From CAYTEO01 sp964436825 (lineage in GTDB: Bacteria; Krumholzibacteriota; Krumholzibacteriia; LZORAL124-64-63): DNA of 22,738 nt. Made by a program: the position numbers and the translations under genes. Positions within the stretch are counted from its first letter, which is position 1. Every line of letters starts with the position of its first letter. Below are positions 7,749-14,646 of the stretch, piece after piece. Location: the NCBI GenBank assembly GCA_964436825.1, contig CAYTEO010000043.1, positions 1 to 22,738 on the forward strand, given 5' to 3'. A model generated the notes under the pieces. It was not told where the DNA came from. It searched no databases and worked only from the letters and a program-made list of their open reading frames with translations.

Positions 7749-8993
7749 TCACACCTCCGCGGTGGCGTGGAAGATCTCCTGCAGGCGGGGGATCAGCTCG
7801 CCCAGGTCGTGCCCGGCCACGAAGTCCCAGCCCAGCCAGCGCCAGGTCGCGCCGTCGGGCAGCGGGTTCTCCACCTCCGGGTGGCACGAGGGGAACAGGC
7901 CGCGGTGGGCCAGGATCTCGCCCACCTCGCGGGAGAGGAAGAACCGGGCCAGCTCGTCGGTGCCGGCGGGCGCGTCGCGCCGCTGGAGCATGAAGATGGG
8001 GCTGATGATCGCCCCGTCCCCGGGCCAGACCACTTCCACCTGCGGGTTGACCGCCGCCATGCGGGTGAAGAAGTAGGGCACGACCGAGACGGCCGGCACC
8101 TCGCCCCGGCTGGCCTTGAACCGGCCCGCGGCCTGGCTGGGGTGGAGCGACTTCAGCAGGTTGCGCGACATGGCCGCCACGCCCTCCTCCCCGAACTCGC
8201 GGTAGAGGGTCAGCAGGATCCCGTTGAACAGGTCGAAGTCCCCCACCGGCAGCGAGACCCGGCGGGTGAAGCGGGGCTCGAGCAGCTCGCGCCACGTCCT
8301 GGGGACCGGCTCGCCGTCGGCCAGCTGCTGCCGGTCCACCAGGAAGACGGCCGGCACGACGCCGATCATGGCGAACCGCCCGGAAGGGTCCTTCAGGCCC
8401 AGTCCGGCGAAGGCGGCGTTGACCTCGGGCCAGCTGCGGTCGACGAAGGCGTCGGCGAAGCGGGCCAGGTTGCGGCGGTCGAAGAAGGCCTCGAACCCGG
8501 CCGACAGGAAGAGGTGGGGCAGGTCGTCCTCGCCGCGCAGGCGGGCCATCTCCCGCTCGACGGCGTCCATCCCGATCGAGGCGGCCGCCAGCCGGTAGCC
8601 GACCTTGACGCCGTGCTCCCGCTCGACCCGCTCCCTGACACCGGCGAACGCCTCCAGCAGCGGGATCCGCACCGGGCACGGCAGCAGGCCGGCCACCCGG
8701 ATGTCGCCCGCGGCCGGGAAGATCCGGCTCTCGTCGTCGACCACCTCCAGGGTGATGTCGTCGGTCCGGCGGGCCTGCTCGACGGCGGCGACGAGCAGCT
8801 CGCGGAAGGCGCCGAGGTCCTTCCCCTTCATCCGCATGGCCTGGGCGAGGGTGACCATCCGGCCATGGCTCTCCCGCTTCGCGGGATCGCCCACGTGGGC
8901 GAAACCGTTCTCGACGAAGACGGGAATGGTCTCGGGGTAGCGCTCGGTGACCTCGAACAGGGTCATCTCGGGGGTGATCACGACGGGTTCCAT
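7749..8993 (-). CDS. Cytoplasmic ABC substrate-binding-like protein with N-terminal DUF1858-like module
   Basis: This 414-residue protein has two parts. Residues 1-75 look like a DUF1858-type helical module (ITPEMTLFEVTERYP, then VFVENGF); the usual CxxC of that family is absent and AHVGDPAKRESHG stands in its place. Residues 95-414 resemble an iron/spermidine-type periplasmic binding protein (AGLLPCPVRIPLLEAF; SAGFEAFFDRRNL; VVWPGDGAIISPIFML; ARFFLSREVGEILAHRG). There is no signal peptide or lipobox, so it should be cytoplasmic, which is odd for a binding protein. I chose ATG at 8993 because GGGAGG lies just upstream; an ATG at 9020 would add nine residues, has no ribosome site and falls inside a palindromic operator. 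It is first in the operon with the GTPase and ABC ATPase. The ligand is unknown; an anion, metal or metal complex is plausible. Confidence 0.85.
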   Translation of the reverse strand: MEPVVITPEMTLFEVTERYPETIPVFVENGFAHVGDPAKRESHGRMVTLAQAMRMKGKDLGAFRELLVAAVEQARRTDDITLEVVDDESRIFPAAGDIRVAGLLPCPVRIPLLEAFAGVRERVEREHGVKVGYRLAAASIGMDAVEREMARLRGEDDLPHLFLSAGFEAFFDRRNLARFADAFVDRSWPEVNAAFAGLGLKDPSGRFAMIGVVPAVFLVDRQQLADGEPVPRTWRELLEPRFTRRVSLPVGDFDLFNGILLTLYREFGEEGVAAMSRNLLKSLHPSQAAGRFKASRGEVPAVSVVPYFFTRMAAVNPQVEVVWPGDGAIISPIFMLQRRDAPAGTDELARFFLSREVGEILAHRGLFPSCHPEVENPLPDGATWRWLGWDFVAGHDLGELIPRLQEIFHATAEV

Positions 8994-9018
8994 GGGGCCT
9001 CCCGGGGACGGCTCAATC

Positions 9019-9034
9019 ATTACCGACTGGTAAT
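9019..9034. promoter_or_regulatory. Perfect inverted repeat, candidate operator of the three-gene cassette
   Basis: ATTACC-GACT-GGTAAT is a perfect 6-bp inverted repeat with a 4-base spacer in an A/T-rich island within GC-rich DNA. Just upstream on the minus strand is TACAAT (9035-9040 read on the opposite strand), a 5/6 match to a sigma-70 -10 box, so a protein bound here would cover the transcription start of the binding-protein/GTPase/ABC operon. No match to a specific regulator consensus (Fur, NikR, FNR, ModE) was recognised. Confidence 0.5.
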
Positions 9035-9148
9035 TGTATCAACCCCGGCAATATCGTCTCGAAGCGGACCACACGCAAGACCATATCACTCCTGATTGCC
9101 GCCGCCTGCCCGGCGACCACCCGTCCCCCGCAGGCGGCTCCATCCCCA

Positions 9149-9170
9149 CCGGCGCGACCGGTCGCGCCGG
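9149..9170 (-). terminator. 22-base perfect palindrome after the secretin gene, likely terminator hairpin
   Basis: A perfect self-complementary palindrome centred at 9159/9160 (CCGGCGCGACC and its exact reverse complement) lies 12 bases beyond the secretin stop codon on the minus strand. As RNA it folds to a 9-bp stem with a 4-base loop. No U-tract follows. It is the likely 3' end of the secretion operon and insulates the next cassette. Confidence 0.5.
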
Positions 9171-9182
9171 CGACCGACCGCT

Positions 9183-10730
9183 TCACCTGGTCGCCGGGGT
9201 GAAGCGCGATGCGGCAGTCACCGCCATCTCGTCGATCTTGTCGCTGTCGAGAATCGTCGGCGTGAGCAGCATCACCAGCTCGATGTTGACCCGCTGGCGC
9301 CGTGTCTTGCCGAACAGGTATCCCAGCAGGGGGAGATCCTTCAGGACGGGAATCCCGCTGCGGGTCAGCTTCCTGCGCTCGGTGATCAGGCCGGCGATGA
9401 CCAGGGTCTGTCCGTCCGGCACCTTGCCGACCGTGTCCAGTTCCCGGATCGACAGCACCGGCGCGGTGTCCTGGTTGGGGCTGACCGCGACGCTGACGAC
9501 GTCCGAGATGGTCGGATGGACGTTGAGCGTGATGACCCCGTCGCTGCCCACCTGCGGCGTCACATCGAGGACCACCCCCACGGGCACCGTCCGGGGCGTG
9601 TAGTTGACCACCGCCTCGGTCCCCACGCCGTTGGAGATCACAGCGGGCTGGACCTGGGCCTCGTAGAAGACATCCTCCGTCACGACCCGCACCACGGCCT
9701 TCTGGTTGTTGAGGGTGGTGATGCGCGGGGAACTGATCGTGCGCAGGTCGCCGCTCGTCGAGATGGCCCGGAGCATCCCCTGCAGGTGGGCGCTGTCCAC
9801 GGTGAACTGGAAGAAGGTGTCGCTGAAGTCGTTGTCGCCGATCGTCCTCTGGCGCACCGCGGCGTCGCCGCTGGTGATGCTCTCCCAGTCGATCCCCGTC
9901 TGGGTGTCCTCGTCCAGGTAGACCTCCATGATGCGCACTTCGATGGCCACCTGGCGCTGCAGCGATTCCTCCAGGCGCCGGAGGAACCCGGCGACTTTCT
10001 CCACGCGGTCCTGCTCGGCGGTCACCAGCACGAGGCCGGCCATGGGGTTGACGAGCAGGCTACGCCCCGACCCGTCGGAGAGGCTGAGGGCCTTGAGTCC
10101 CTCTTCCTGTTCCTGGTCTGCCCCCACGTCGCTCCCCGCAAAGACGATCGACTCGAGGGCTTCCATGACCCCGGGCCAGACGGACATGGTGACGGAACTG
10201 GAGACGCGACTGCGATTCTGGCTCTCTTCGCCACCCGAGCCGTCGCCCCCGCCGGAGGAGCCGCCGGAGCCGGAGGACCCCTCGGCCGACATCGACACCT
10301 GCAGGTCGCCGCGCCCTTCCCGCTCCGTGACGGGGTAGTCGAACGTGAACCAGCGGGACACCATCCCCGGGGCATGGACCGAGAGGACACCGGCCGCGAC
10401 CCTGTAGCTCAGGCCCAGCGGATCGAGCAGGGCGACAAGGGCCTGCTGCAGCGGGACGTCCACCAGGTGGACATCCACCTCCCCGCGCACCGCGGACGTC
10501 ATCTGGAGCCCCAGCCCCGCCTCCGCCGCCAGGCTCGGCAGGAGGTCCCTGATGTCCACTGCACCATTCGTGACGACGCTGACCTTCTGGGCCAGGACGT
10601 CGTTCCCACCGGCGGGAGTCTCCTCGTCCGCCCGCGCCCCGGCGGCGAACACCACGGACATCGCCACCACACCGATCAACCACAGGCAGGCGACCGCCGG
10701 TCGTGTCCGCTTGCTCCGGATCCCTCTCAT
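9183..10730 (-). CDS. Secretin, MshL/PilQ/GspD family
   Basis: This 515-residue outer-membrane channel subunit has an export signal at about 1-35 with no lipobox. An STN-like N-domain covers about 50-122 (VSVVTNGAVDIRDLL to LGLSYRVAAGVLSV), followed by MshL-like sequence, a Gly/Ser-rich loop at about 151-168, and a short N-domain at 230-290 (NPMAGLVLVTAEQDRVEKV, VAIEVRIMEVYL). The secretin barrel region covers about 320-500 (SSPRITTLNNQKAVVRV; VGVVLDVTPQVGSDGVITL; VPDGQTLVIAGLI; GIPVLKDLPLLGYLFG; ELVMLLTPTI). The length and Ser/Gly insert fit MshL-type secretins better than full-length GspD, which has several N-domains. The ATG overlaps the stop of the PilP-like gene by four bases. It is the last gene of the seven-gene operon and is followed by the palindromic hairpin at 9149-9170. 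No pilotin gene is seen nearby. Confidence 0.92.
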   Translation of the reverse strand: MRGIRSKRTRPAVACLWLIGVVAMSVVFAAGARADEETPAGGNDVLAQKVSVVTNGAVDIRDLLPSLAAEAGLGLQMTSAVRGEVDVHLVDVPLQQALVALLDPLGLSYRVAAGVLSVHAPGMVSRWFTFDYPVTEREGRGDLQVSMSAEGSSGSGGSSGGGDGSGGEESQNRSRVSSSVTMSVWPGVMEALESIVFAGSDVGADQEQEEGLKALSLSDGSGRSLLVNPMAGLVLVTAEQDRVEKVAGFLRRLEESLQRQVAIEVRIMEVYLDEDTQTGIDWESITSGDAAVRQRTIGDNDFSDTFFQFTVDSAHLQGMLRAISTSGDLRTISSPRITTLNNQKAVVRVVTEDVFYEAQVQPAVISNGVGTEAVVNYTPRTVPVGVVLDVTPQVGSDGVITLNVHPTISDVVSVAVSPNQDTAPVLSIRELDTVGKVPDGQTLVIAGLITERRKLTRSGIPVLKDLPLLGYLFGKTRRQRVNIELVMLLTPTILDSDKIDEMAVTAASRFTPATR

Positions 10731-11332
10731 CGCTGCTTCCTTTCCCCTTCTGGCCTGGATCGTCCTGCCGTAGGCGCCGTTGCCGCGGATCCGACGCTCA
10801 CCAGGACCGAGCCCATCCCGCCGTTATCGCTCAGGGCCAGGAAGGTGCGCTCCCCGGCCTCACCCCGGAGCCAGACACCCGCCTGGTCGATCGCCTCCAC
10901 CGTGTAGCCGCCCAGGAGGTCACCGACCCGATAAGGTCTGCCGTCGATGATGGCGACCCCCCCTGTCCGCCCGAGCAGCACGGCCGAGCAGACCGGTTCC
11001 TCCCGGCCGCCATCCGTCGCGGCGACCGTCCCAGCCGGAACCGCGGCCGCAGCGGAGCCGGAGACGGAGCGGAAAGGGTCCCGGCGCGGCGCCACGGTCG
11101 GCCACATGGCGAGGTCCTCCTCCTGCCGGTGCTCGACGTCGGCCAGCCGCCGGACGATCTCGCCCAGGTCGGTGCTGACGCAGGCGAGATCGACCTCGGC
11201 TCCGCTCCCCGGCCCGGCGATACCGGTGGCCCCGCCCGTCGCATGCCTGCCGGTCACGAGCAGGACCGAACCGGCCAACAGGACGGTCGCGACCGCGAAG
11301 GCCAGCAGTGTCTTACGATCCACTCGTTCCAT
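10727..11332 (-). CDS. PilP/MshK/GspC-like inner-membrane linker protein
   Basis: This 201-residue protein has a single N-terminal membrane segment (about 8-27), a flexible periplasmic stretch, the short motif RRDPF (83-87) seen in PilP/GspC-type proteins, and a C-terminal beta domain (CSAVLLGRTGGVAIIDG then RVGDLLGGYTVEAI) resembling the HR domain that contacts the secretin N-domain. Position immediately before the secretin supports that role. The start is chosen at 11332 because GGGAG then lies 9 bases upstream; an ATG two codons earlier (11338) is possible. The gene overlaps the end of the PilO-like gene by about 20 bases. The open frame continues upstream to 11968, but that part only shadows the PilO-like gene. 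Sequence is divergent, so the exact family is inferred from topology, motif and gene order. Confidence 0.75.
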   Translation of the reverse strand: MERVDRKTLLAFAVATVLLAGSVLLVTGRHATGGATGIAGPGSGAEVDLACVSTDLGEIVRRLADVEHRQEEDLAMWPTVAPRRDPFRSVSGSAAAAVPAGTVAATDGGREEPVCSAVLLGRTGGVAIIDGRPYRVGDLLGGYTVEAIDQAGVWLRGEAGERTFLALSDNGGMGSVLVSVGSAATAPTAGRSRPEGERKQR

Positions 11333-11996
11333 CGACATAGACTCCCAGTTCCAGCCCGACGCGGAGACCGGTCTCCTCCGGCGCCATCTCCAGCCGGCGG
11401 ATCTCCACGACCCTGTCGATCCTGCGCAGGCCACCGAGGAAACGGGTGACCGCGGCGTAATCGCCACGGAACGACGCCTTGATCCGGTAGGGCTCCAGCA
11501 CGACGGTCGGCGCGCTGACCTCGAGACCTGCATCGGCAGGAATCCGCCACGGTTTATCGCCCGTCTCCGTGCCCGGCGGCGGCGCTGCCGGGGGAGGCGC
11601 CCCGTCGTCCCCGCCCGCGGCACGGCCCGTCGCCTCCTCCTCCAGGTCGAAAGCCTCCACGCCGCTGAGATCGGCCACACGGGCCAGGTCCAGGAAGAGT
11701 TCCTCCCGGCGTCGCTCGGCGGGGAACATCCGGGACCAGCGTGCCTCGATCTCGCGTGCCACGTCGGAGACGGCGGGTTCGACCGCCGCGGCCGTCTCGA
11801 TCCAAGACTGCAGCCGCGCCAGCTGCCGCTGCGCGTCCGTCGTCTCCCGGCGCAGGCACGCGACCCGCCACCAGACGGCAACGGTGCCCAGGCTGAGCAG
11901 CAATGCCAGGACGGGGACGACCCACCGGCGGCGCCCCCCGCCCCCGGCCCCCACCGCCGTCGTGCCACCGGAAGGCCTGCTCGCGAAGGGGATCAT
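11313..11996 (-). CDS. PilO/MshJ-like inner-membrane assembly protein
   Basis: This 227-residue protein has a short basic, Gly-rich cytoplasmic N-terminus, one membrane segment at about 25-45, a helical/coiled region at 48-110, a Pro/Ala-rich linker at about 132-146, and a C-terminal ferredoxin-like region (LEPYRIKASFRGDYAAVTRFLGGLRRI, about 167-193). The motif of an extracellular beta strand followed by DYAAVTRFL is typical of PilO/GspM-type proteins, which pair with PilN to align the machine. Its ATG overlaps the stop of the PilM-PilN gene as ATGA. Its stop lies inside the first codons of the PilP-like gene. Order PilMN-PilO-PilP-secretin matches type IV pilus and MSHA loci. Confidence 0.82.
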   Translation of the reverse strand: MIPFASRPSGGTTAVGAGGGGRRRWVVPVLALLLSLGTVAVWWRVACLRRETTDAQRQLARLQSWIETAAAVEPAVSDVAREIEARWSRMFPAERRREELFLDLARVADLSGVEAFDLEEEATGRAAGGDDGAPPPAAPPPGTETGDKPWRIPADAGLEVSAPTVVLEPYRIKASFRGDYAAVTRFLGGLRRIDRVVEIRRLEMAPEETGLRVGLELGVYVDGTSGS

Positions 11997-13531
11997 CTGT
12001 CACCTCCTGGCACCGGCCCGGATGCCGGCGTGACGGTCGGCAATCCGCCGCGCCCCCCGTCGGCCAGCTCCACGGTCCCTTCCACCGGGCGCCGGCGGAC
12101 GCGATACTCCAGCCTGAAGACGACGCGCTTGCGCAGCGTTCCGCTGCCGTCCTGGCCCGAGATCTCGAGCTGGTGCGGTTCGCTTCCGGGCACCAGCAGG
12201 ACCGAACCGTCCAGTCGCCGCTTCAGGGCCAGGAAGGCCCGCTGCGCCTCCTCGGCCCTGTCGGCCACGCTCTCGCCGGTGAGCGAGAGATGGAGCCCGT
12301 CGTTCTCGTCCCTCAGCTCGAGGGCATGCAGCACGACCTGCGGCGGCACGTCCTGGGCCAGCTGGAAGAGGATCGCCGACAGGTCCTCCGTCCGGCGCCC
12401 CAGCTCGTTCATGCGCTGCACCTTCTGGTCCAGCAGCCGCACCGTCCGGATCGTCTCCACCGCGTGGACGACCTGCTCGCGTGCCGCGGCAAGCGCGCTG
12501 CTCACCTCCGACAGCTGCTGCCGCTGGGCGTGCCACGTCCACGCCCCGCCGGCGAGCAGCAGGGGTGCCAGCGCGGCGGCGATCCAGCCGACGGCCCGCA
12601 CGGCACGATGCCGGGCCAGCGCCGCGAACATCCCCCCCTCGGCGCGGGGCGCCAGGTCCAGGCCGGTATGGAGGGGCGACAGCGCCCCGGCTGCCGTCAC
12701 GGGCAGCCACTCCGGGTCGAGATCACCGGCGGCGGCGGTGAACAGGTCGGCCAGCGGCCAGACCTCCACTTCCAGCCCCGTGGCCCCGGCCAGCCCGGCG
12801 CGCAGGGGCTCCACCATCCCGGGGGCGCCACAGAGCACGATCCGCCCGGGACGGGCGTAGCGACCCAGTTGCCGGACGTACGCGGCCGTGCGATCGATCT
12901 CGGTGACCAGGCGTCGCACCTGGTCCTCGCTTTCCTCCGCATCGTCCTCCCGGCATCCGGGCAGCTGGCGTGTCAGCAGCGGCCCGTCGGGGCCCGCCAC
13001 ACAGAGGTAGGTCCGCTCCCGCCCCACATGGACCAGGTTCCAGGTGCCGGGATCGTCCCGATCGTCACGGGTGGACCTGTAGAGCTGCTCCAGGGCCAGG
13101 TCCTCGGCAACGATCCGCACGCGGTCCGGATCCGCGCCGGCCAGCGGGGCGAGCCACCGTGCCACATCGTCGCGGCGGGCATAGAGCAGGAACATGTCGC
13201 GGCGTTTCTCGCCCTCGGGTGTCGTGAACTCCGCCAGGGGGTGGGAACCGACGACCCACTCCTCGGGCCGGCCGCCCTCCTCGCGGGCCACCCAGCCGCG
13301 GACGACCTGCGCCAGCTGCTTCCCCTTCAGACCGGGGAGCTGCGCCAGGGAGGTTCGCACCTGCTCCGCCGGCACCGCGACCACGACGTCCTGCCCCGCC
13401 CAGGGGTGGGACCCGGCCGCGTCGTCAGGCAGGAGTTCCACCCGCCAGCGCCCGTCGTCCAGCGGTGTCATCGCCAGCAGTCGGGGCGTCTCCGCCCGGT
13501 ACGCCAGGCAATAGATGGTCTTCCCGTTCAT
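11993..13531 (-). CDS. PilM-PilN fusion (MshI/GspL-like) assembly protein
   Basis: This 512-residue protein joins a cytoplasmic actin-like region (about 1-305) to a membrane segment (about 312-334), a coiled-coil (335-380) and a PilN-like periplasmic domain (about 385-485, with DVPPQVVLHALELRDENDGLHLSLTG). The arrangement is that of MshI or GspL, which link the cytoplasmic ATPase to the periplasmic PilO/PilP layer. The start at 13531 is fixed by the ATGA overlap with the pseudopilin stop and by conserved-looking sequence from MNGKTIYCLAY onward; the open frame extends to 13750 only as a shadow of the pseudopilin gene. The C-terminal 25 residues are Pro/Gly-rich. ATP-binding residues of PilM could not be assigned with confidence. 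Confidence 0.83.
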   Translation of the reverse strand: MNGKTIYCLAYRAETPRLLAMTPLDDGRWRVELLPDDAAGSHPWAGQDVVVAVPAEQVRTSLAQLPGLKGKQLAQVVRGWVAREEGGRPEEWVVGSHPLAEFTTPEGEKRRDMFLLYARRDDVARWLAPLAGADPDRVRIVAEDLALEQLYRSTRDDRDDPGTWNLVHVGRERTYLCVAGPDGPLLTRQLPGCREDDAEESEDQVRRLVTEIDRTAAYVRQLGRYARPGRIVLCGAPGMVEPLRAGLAGATGLEVEVWPLADLFTAAAGDLDPEWLPVTAAGALSPLHTGLDLAPRAEGGMFAALARHRAVRAVGWIAAALAPLLLAGGAWTWHAQRQQLSEVSSALAAAREQVVHAVETIRTVRLLDQKVQRMNELGRRTEDLSAILFQLAQDVPPQVVLHALELRDENDGLHLSLTGESVADRAEEAQRAFLALKRRLDGSVLLVPGSEPHQLEISGQDGSGTLRKRVVFRLEYRVRRRPVEGTVELADGGRGGLPTVTPASGPVPGGDR

Positions 13532-14640
13532 GGCCCCACTCCGGCTGGTACGTTGTCCGCGACCGTGCCGGCGTCCCCGTCGCTGCCGGTGGAGAAGACG
13601 ACGCGGGAGGCGACGTTGACGGCGAAGGGACGCCCCCAACCGTCGGTGGCGAAGGCGTCCGCCAGGCCCAGGGCCAACCGGTCGCGTGTCCAGTCCCCCG
13701 TCAGCTCCAGATCCGGCTGGCGGTTGAGAACCGTCTGGGCGATCTCCCACTTCCAGTACGTCGCCTCGCGCCCCAGCAGCGACCTGTCCAGGCGCAGGGA
13801 CATGTCGTCGTCCCCTCCTTCGTCGTCCCGCCGGTCCGGGCCATCGCTCCGGACGACCAGGACGGTCCCGCCCCCCTCCAGGACCAGCCGGTACGGCCGT
13901 AGCCAGGGATCGACGAGTGCATCGTCGTCCAGCCCGTCGTGGAGGTAGTCAGGCCGCAGGTCGGTCAGCCGGTCGGGGAAGCGCGCATGGTCCTTGTAGT
14001 ACCGCCGCACGGCCATGCCGATGGTCTCCAGTTCCGCCGCACACTCCCGCTGTTTCTCCCGGACCAGGGCGCCGAGCGAGACGACGGCGACGAGGTCGTC
14101 CTCGTCCGTTCCCAGGCGCCAGGTCCCCCCGACCCGTCCGATCTCGACGACCCGGTCACTGCCGCCGCTGACGACGATCGCGTCGGCCACTCCCCCGGGA
14201 TCGGTCCTGGGCGCGGCGTCGTAGGCGTAAGTCCGACCGAAGGCGTCCCGGGTGACCTCGGCCACCGGGTCCCCCTCGGAGTTGCCCAGGTACGGGCCCG
14301 ACCAGCCCTCGACACCCGGATCGCCGACCAGGGCGGCCAGCCCCTCGCGGTCCGTCGGCAGGCGCCCGGTGTCCTCGTAGAAGCGTTCCAGGGCCTCCCG
14401 GATGGCGGTCAGTTCCATCCGGGTCGCATCCTCCCTGGCCCTGACGAGTTCCCTGAACGCCAGGGGGACGACGGTCGCGGCGAGGACCGCCATCACGGCC
14501 ACGGCGACCATGATCTCGAGCAGGGTGAATCCGCCCTCGCCGGCCACGCGTCCGGCGGCGGCCGGCGTCCCCGTTCCGCAGCGCGACTCCCGCCCGCCCA
14601 GGCCGCCGCAGACACCGGTATTCCCGTACTTCCGTGCCAT
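13528..14640 (-). CDS. Pseudopilin with three tandem GspG-like head modules
   Basis: This 370-residue protein has a prepilin cleavage site GEGG/FTLLE (cleavage after Gly37, Glu at mature position +5) and the hydrophobic N-terminal helix (38-63). GspG-type pseudopilins are usually about 140-150 residues. Here the head shows three successive copies of the GspG hallmark (a helix, then DPWGxPY-like turn, then S-x-G-x-D): RDAFGRTYAYD (131-141) with VVSGGSD (156-162); VDPWLRPYRLV (243-253) with VRSDGPD (263-269); TDGWGRPFAVN (332-342) with FSTGSDG (349-355). The 37-residue leader is long; the ATG at 14640 has GAGGTG 7 bases upstream, so the start looks right. It follows the platform gene by six bases and its stop overlaps the PilM-PilN start. 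It may be the major or a tip-type subunit. Confidence 0.85.
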   Translation of the reverse strand: MARKYGNTGVCGGLGGRESRCGTGTPAAAGRVAGEGGFTLLEIMVAVAVMAVLAATVVPLAFRELVRAREDATRMELTAIREALERFYEDTGRLPTDREGLAALVGDPGVEGWSGPYLGNSEGDPVAEVTRDAFGRTYAYDAAPRTDPGGVADAIVVSGGSDRVVEIGRVGGTWRLGTDEDDLVAVVSLGALVREKQRECAAELETIGMAVRRYYKDHARFPDRLTDLRPDYLHDGLDDDALVDPWLRPYRLVLEGGGTVLVVRSDGPDRRDDEGGDDDMSLRLDRSLLGREATYWKWEIAQTVLNRQPDLELTGDWTRDRLALGLADAFATDGWGRPFAVNVASRVVFSTGSDGDAGTVADNVPAGVGP

Positions 14641-14646
14641 CGGTGG

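Noticed and set aside
9019..9034. Start of the binding-protein gene at the ATG at 9020
   Set aside because: No ribosome site lies upstream and the codon lies in a perfect palindrome next to a -10-like box; ATG 8993 has GGGAGG.
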